From Sphaerolaimus hirsutus (lineage: Eukaryota; Nematoda; Chromadorea; Monhysterida; Sphaerolaimidae): DNA of 64,000 nt. The DNA is taken from assembly GCA_964036195.1 (NCBI GenBank), contig OZ038457.1, positions 4,374,635 to 4,438,634 of the forward strand. Reading direction: 5' to 3'. Position numbers and translations under genes: made by a program. The notes under the pieces are model-generated. The model was not told the origin of the DNA. It saw only the letters and a list, made by a program, of their open reading frames with translations, and made no database searches. Positions 62,192-64,000 of this stretch are shown in pieces; positions within the stretch are counted from its first letter, which is position 1; the number at the start of each line of letters is the position of its first letter.

Positions 62192-64000
62192 TCAAACGCC
62201 TGTGATACTCTCATCACTCCTGTGGTAGCAGATCGTCGGCATCTTCGACGCCGGCATTTTCCCGGCCCTCCTCATGATGCTCGTCCATGGGTTCGACGGC
62301 ATCCTCCTCAGGTTGGCTGCCTTCCCCGTGTCCGGGCGCCTGGTCTTCTGGGGCCCCCGCTGGTCGTCCCGGCCAGTTGGGGAGCTTCTCAGATTCCTCG
62401 GCGAGCCTCTCGAAGGCTTGTCGGAGCGCGTCGGTCTCGTCGACGATCGCCCTCGACGGCTCGGTGGGCTGCCATTGCTCCGATGCTGCAAGCGGTTGGC
62501 TTGATAGCAAGGGGACATGGGAGGTTGTGAATGAGGTCGTACACTGTGAAGTGATTGAGTTGAATTGGTCAAATGGTACGGTGGGGGATCTAGTTCTTGA
62601 TCGTGACTTTCTTCCATCTCTCCGAGCTCTATGTCGGACTGTGAAGGTGTTTGTCTGAGGAAGGTCACAGATCTTTTTAGATCGTTTAACTTTTGATTTG
62701 ACCAGTTTTTGATTGATGTTATTGAATTTGTGAAAAGTTTGGGGTATAAAGGAAAATGTTTTGTGTGACAATTTCTGCTCACCTGGGAGCCCTGCGACTC
62801 CAGCGAATCTCTTGAGTCGCTTTTGCAAGGGCTCGCGGTCAGGGATCGCGTCTTCCATTGTGACTTCCGTTGTGACAGGCTCGGTGACTGTGAATCTGGC
62901 GTTTGGTGACGAGCTCTGCGGTTGTGACTCGCAGGAGGGTGCAGGTTTTGTGACCCGGCGCGCCCCCGTCTCCATTTCGATTTCTTCGGCGCGTTCGGTA
63001 CTATAACCGATCGGGGGATCCGATCTAGGCTGTACCGTGCGTCCTGAAAGCCGTTTGAATGGAGAAACTCGTTTGAGGGGTGTGACAAACTTTGAAGGTA
63101 ACTGTGACGAACTTGATGATTGTGACGATTGTGTGACGATTTGGTTTGACAAAGCGGGTTTGTTGAAACCGCTTGCCGGCTTCTTCTGGCGGTTACGTCG
63201 CCGTCGCTTACCGATTTTTCCTTGTTGAACGGGCGGGGGCCCCTGTTGTTTGGGCTTCTGTCCCTTCTGCCCTTTCTTCGGAAAAAGCCCTTGATGTCTG
63301 GCAGCATACCCCTGCCGGTTACGAGCCGCCACTGCATGTAAACATAACCAATATACCCAATACAAGCAATTGTGATAATAATGAGTATGATGTTCACAGC
63401 TGTTTGAAGTGGCCCAGTAAGTAACGTGTCTAATGCAGACGCACCACCTGTGACACTACCGTGAATGATGTGACCCAATTCTTTTCCTACACCTTCAAAA
63501 TATGCACCAACCCCTTGGCCGATGCCAGCAATATATGCTTGCACTGCTTTAGGATCGTTGGATTTTGTTGCAATATAATCGACTGAACGTGTGACTTGTT
63601 GTTCTAGTCGTTGCAAATTTTGAAAGTGATGATGTGCAGCCATGATACTGAATGCAATGTCAGTCATGCTTACACCTGGTGACCCGGAAACATTTAGTGT
63701 GAATGGTTTCCACGAGCCAGCCCAAATTAATTCGATTGGGAGTTTTGTGACGTGTAAATTCGTTGGTCCATTTTCGTTGGCCCATGAATTATCATTTAAT
63801 TGATAATATTTGTGATCTTTCATGAGACAATGATCTATTGGTGAATGTGTGATCAGATCATTGGTGCCGGGAGCAACGAACATAATATGTGGGTGATTTG
63901 TGACCTTGACCGGCAGAAATTTATAACATGTATTGTTATATTCATGTTGAAAATAAATAATTTCTGCTGTGACTGGTTTACAATCCCAGAACATTAATAT
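62192..64000 (-). CDS. Viral-type envelope glycoprotein, C-terminal part (gB-like)
   Basis: The frame is open from the window edge to a stop at 62192, about 600 residues, with its N-terminal part off the window. Order seen: ectodomain end with NNTC and NVSG glycosylation sites; a glycine-rich amphipathic membrane-proximal stretch (IAGIGQGVGAYFEGVGK) at about 155-195; a transmembrane helix (NIILIIITIACIGYIGYV) at about 200-218; then a very long basic, serine-rich tail of about 380 residues with a PPPY late-domain-type motif near residue 470. The membrane-proximal pattern resembles herpesvirus gB-type class III fusion proteins. gB-like envelopes are known in some invertebrate LTR elements (the Tas group of BEL/Pao). 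A membrane fusion role is inferred. A second frame is open across the tail. Confidence 0.55.
   Translation of the reverse strand: MLMFWDCKPVTAEIIYFQHEYNNTCYKFLPVKVTNHPHIMFVAPGTNDLITHSPIDHCLMKDHKYYQLNDNSWANENGPTNLHVTKLPIELIWAGSWKPFTLNVSGSPGVSMTDIAFSIMAAHHHFQNLQRLEQQVTRSVDYIATKSNDPKAVQAYIAGIGQGVGAYFEGVGKELGHIIHGSVTGGASALDTLLTGPLQTAVNIILIIITIACIGYIGYVYMQWRLVTGRGMLPDIKGFFRRKGRRDRSPNNRGPRPFNKEKSVSDGDVTARRSRQAVSTNPLCQTKSSHNRHNHQVRHSYLQSLSHPSNEFLHSNGFQDARYSLDRIPRSVIVPNAPKKSKWRRGRAGSQNLHPPASHNRRARHQTPDSQSPSLSQRKSQWKTRSLTASPCKSDSRDSLESQGSQVSRNCHTKHFPLYPKLFTNSITSIKNWSNQKLNDLKRSVTFLRQTPSQSDIELGEMEESHDQELDPPPYHLTNSTQSLHSVRPHSQPPMSPCYQANRLQHRSNGSPPSRRGRSSTRPTRSDKPSRGSPRNLRSSPTGRDDQRGPQKTRRPDTGKAANLRRMPSNPWTSIMRRAGKMPASKMPTICYHRSDESITGV

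Noticed and set aside
1-64000. tRNA, rRNA or other structured RNA genes
   Set aside because: I looked for tRNA A-box and B-box pairs and rRNA-like stretches and saw none convincing by eye; a covariance-model scan would be needed to exclude them.

Overview
This is eukaryotic and probably animal DNA. It carries split genes with short GT-AG introns, modules typical of animal extracellular proteins (C-type lectin, PAN/apple, CCP/sushi, kelch), and a very dense load of DNA transposons, MITEs and LTR elements. The AT-rich background and the families present would suit an invertebrate such as a sponge or cnidarian, but I cannot name the species. One 200-base run of N (13236-13435) marks an assembly gap.

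Two host genes can be assembled by splice-phase logic, both on the minus strand. The first runs from a signal-peptide exon at 60282 to a stop at 23405. It has 16 phase-compatible exons coding about 776 residues: signal peptide, C-type lectin-like domain, PAN/apple domain, three CCP modules, then a kelch beta-propeller. Its first 13 exons are packed into 3.4 kb. Introns of about 8.1, 22.7 and 2.1 kb, all full of transposons, separate the last three. A copy of its promoter and first exon lies at 1145-2400. The second gene (17472-13549 and on toward the gap) codes a secreted cysteine-bearing protein of no family I recognise. Two of its four introns consist of a short terminal-inverted-repeat element, so they look like introners.

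The rest is mobile DNA, often nested. 0-11.6 kb holds MITEs in MITEs, a TRIM LTR element and a decayed hAT transposase. 11.6-13.2 kb is AT-rich tandem repeat. 14-25.7 kb is MITEs, many with perfect 8-bp target duplications. 25.9-34.3 kb is a long-TIR element split by a complete 7.16-kb CACTA (EnSpm) transposon carrying two divergent genes. 36.3-48.2 kb is a full Gypsy-type LTR retrotransposon whose gag gene is split by a LINE. 48.2-56.7 kb is more MITEs and a direct duplication. 61.0-64 kb is the 3' part of an LTR element with a viral-type envelope gene whose membrane-proximal and transmembrane region resembles herpesvirus gB-type fusion proteins.

The Gypsy, LINE and CACTA elements and several hAT-like MITEs all lie inside introns of the lectin-kelch gene, so these insertions lengthen the gene without breaking its exons.
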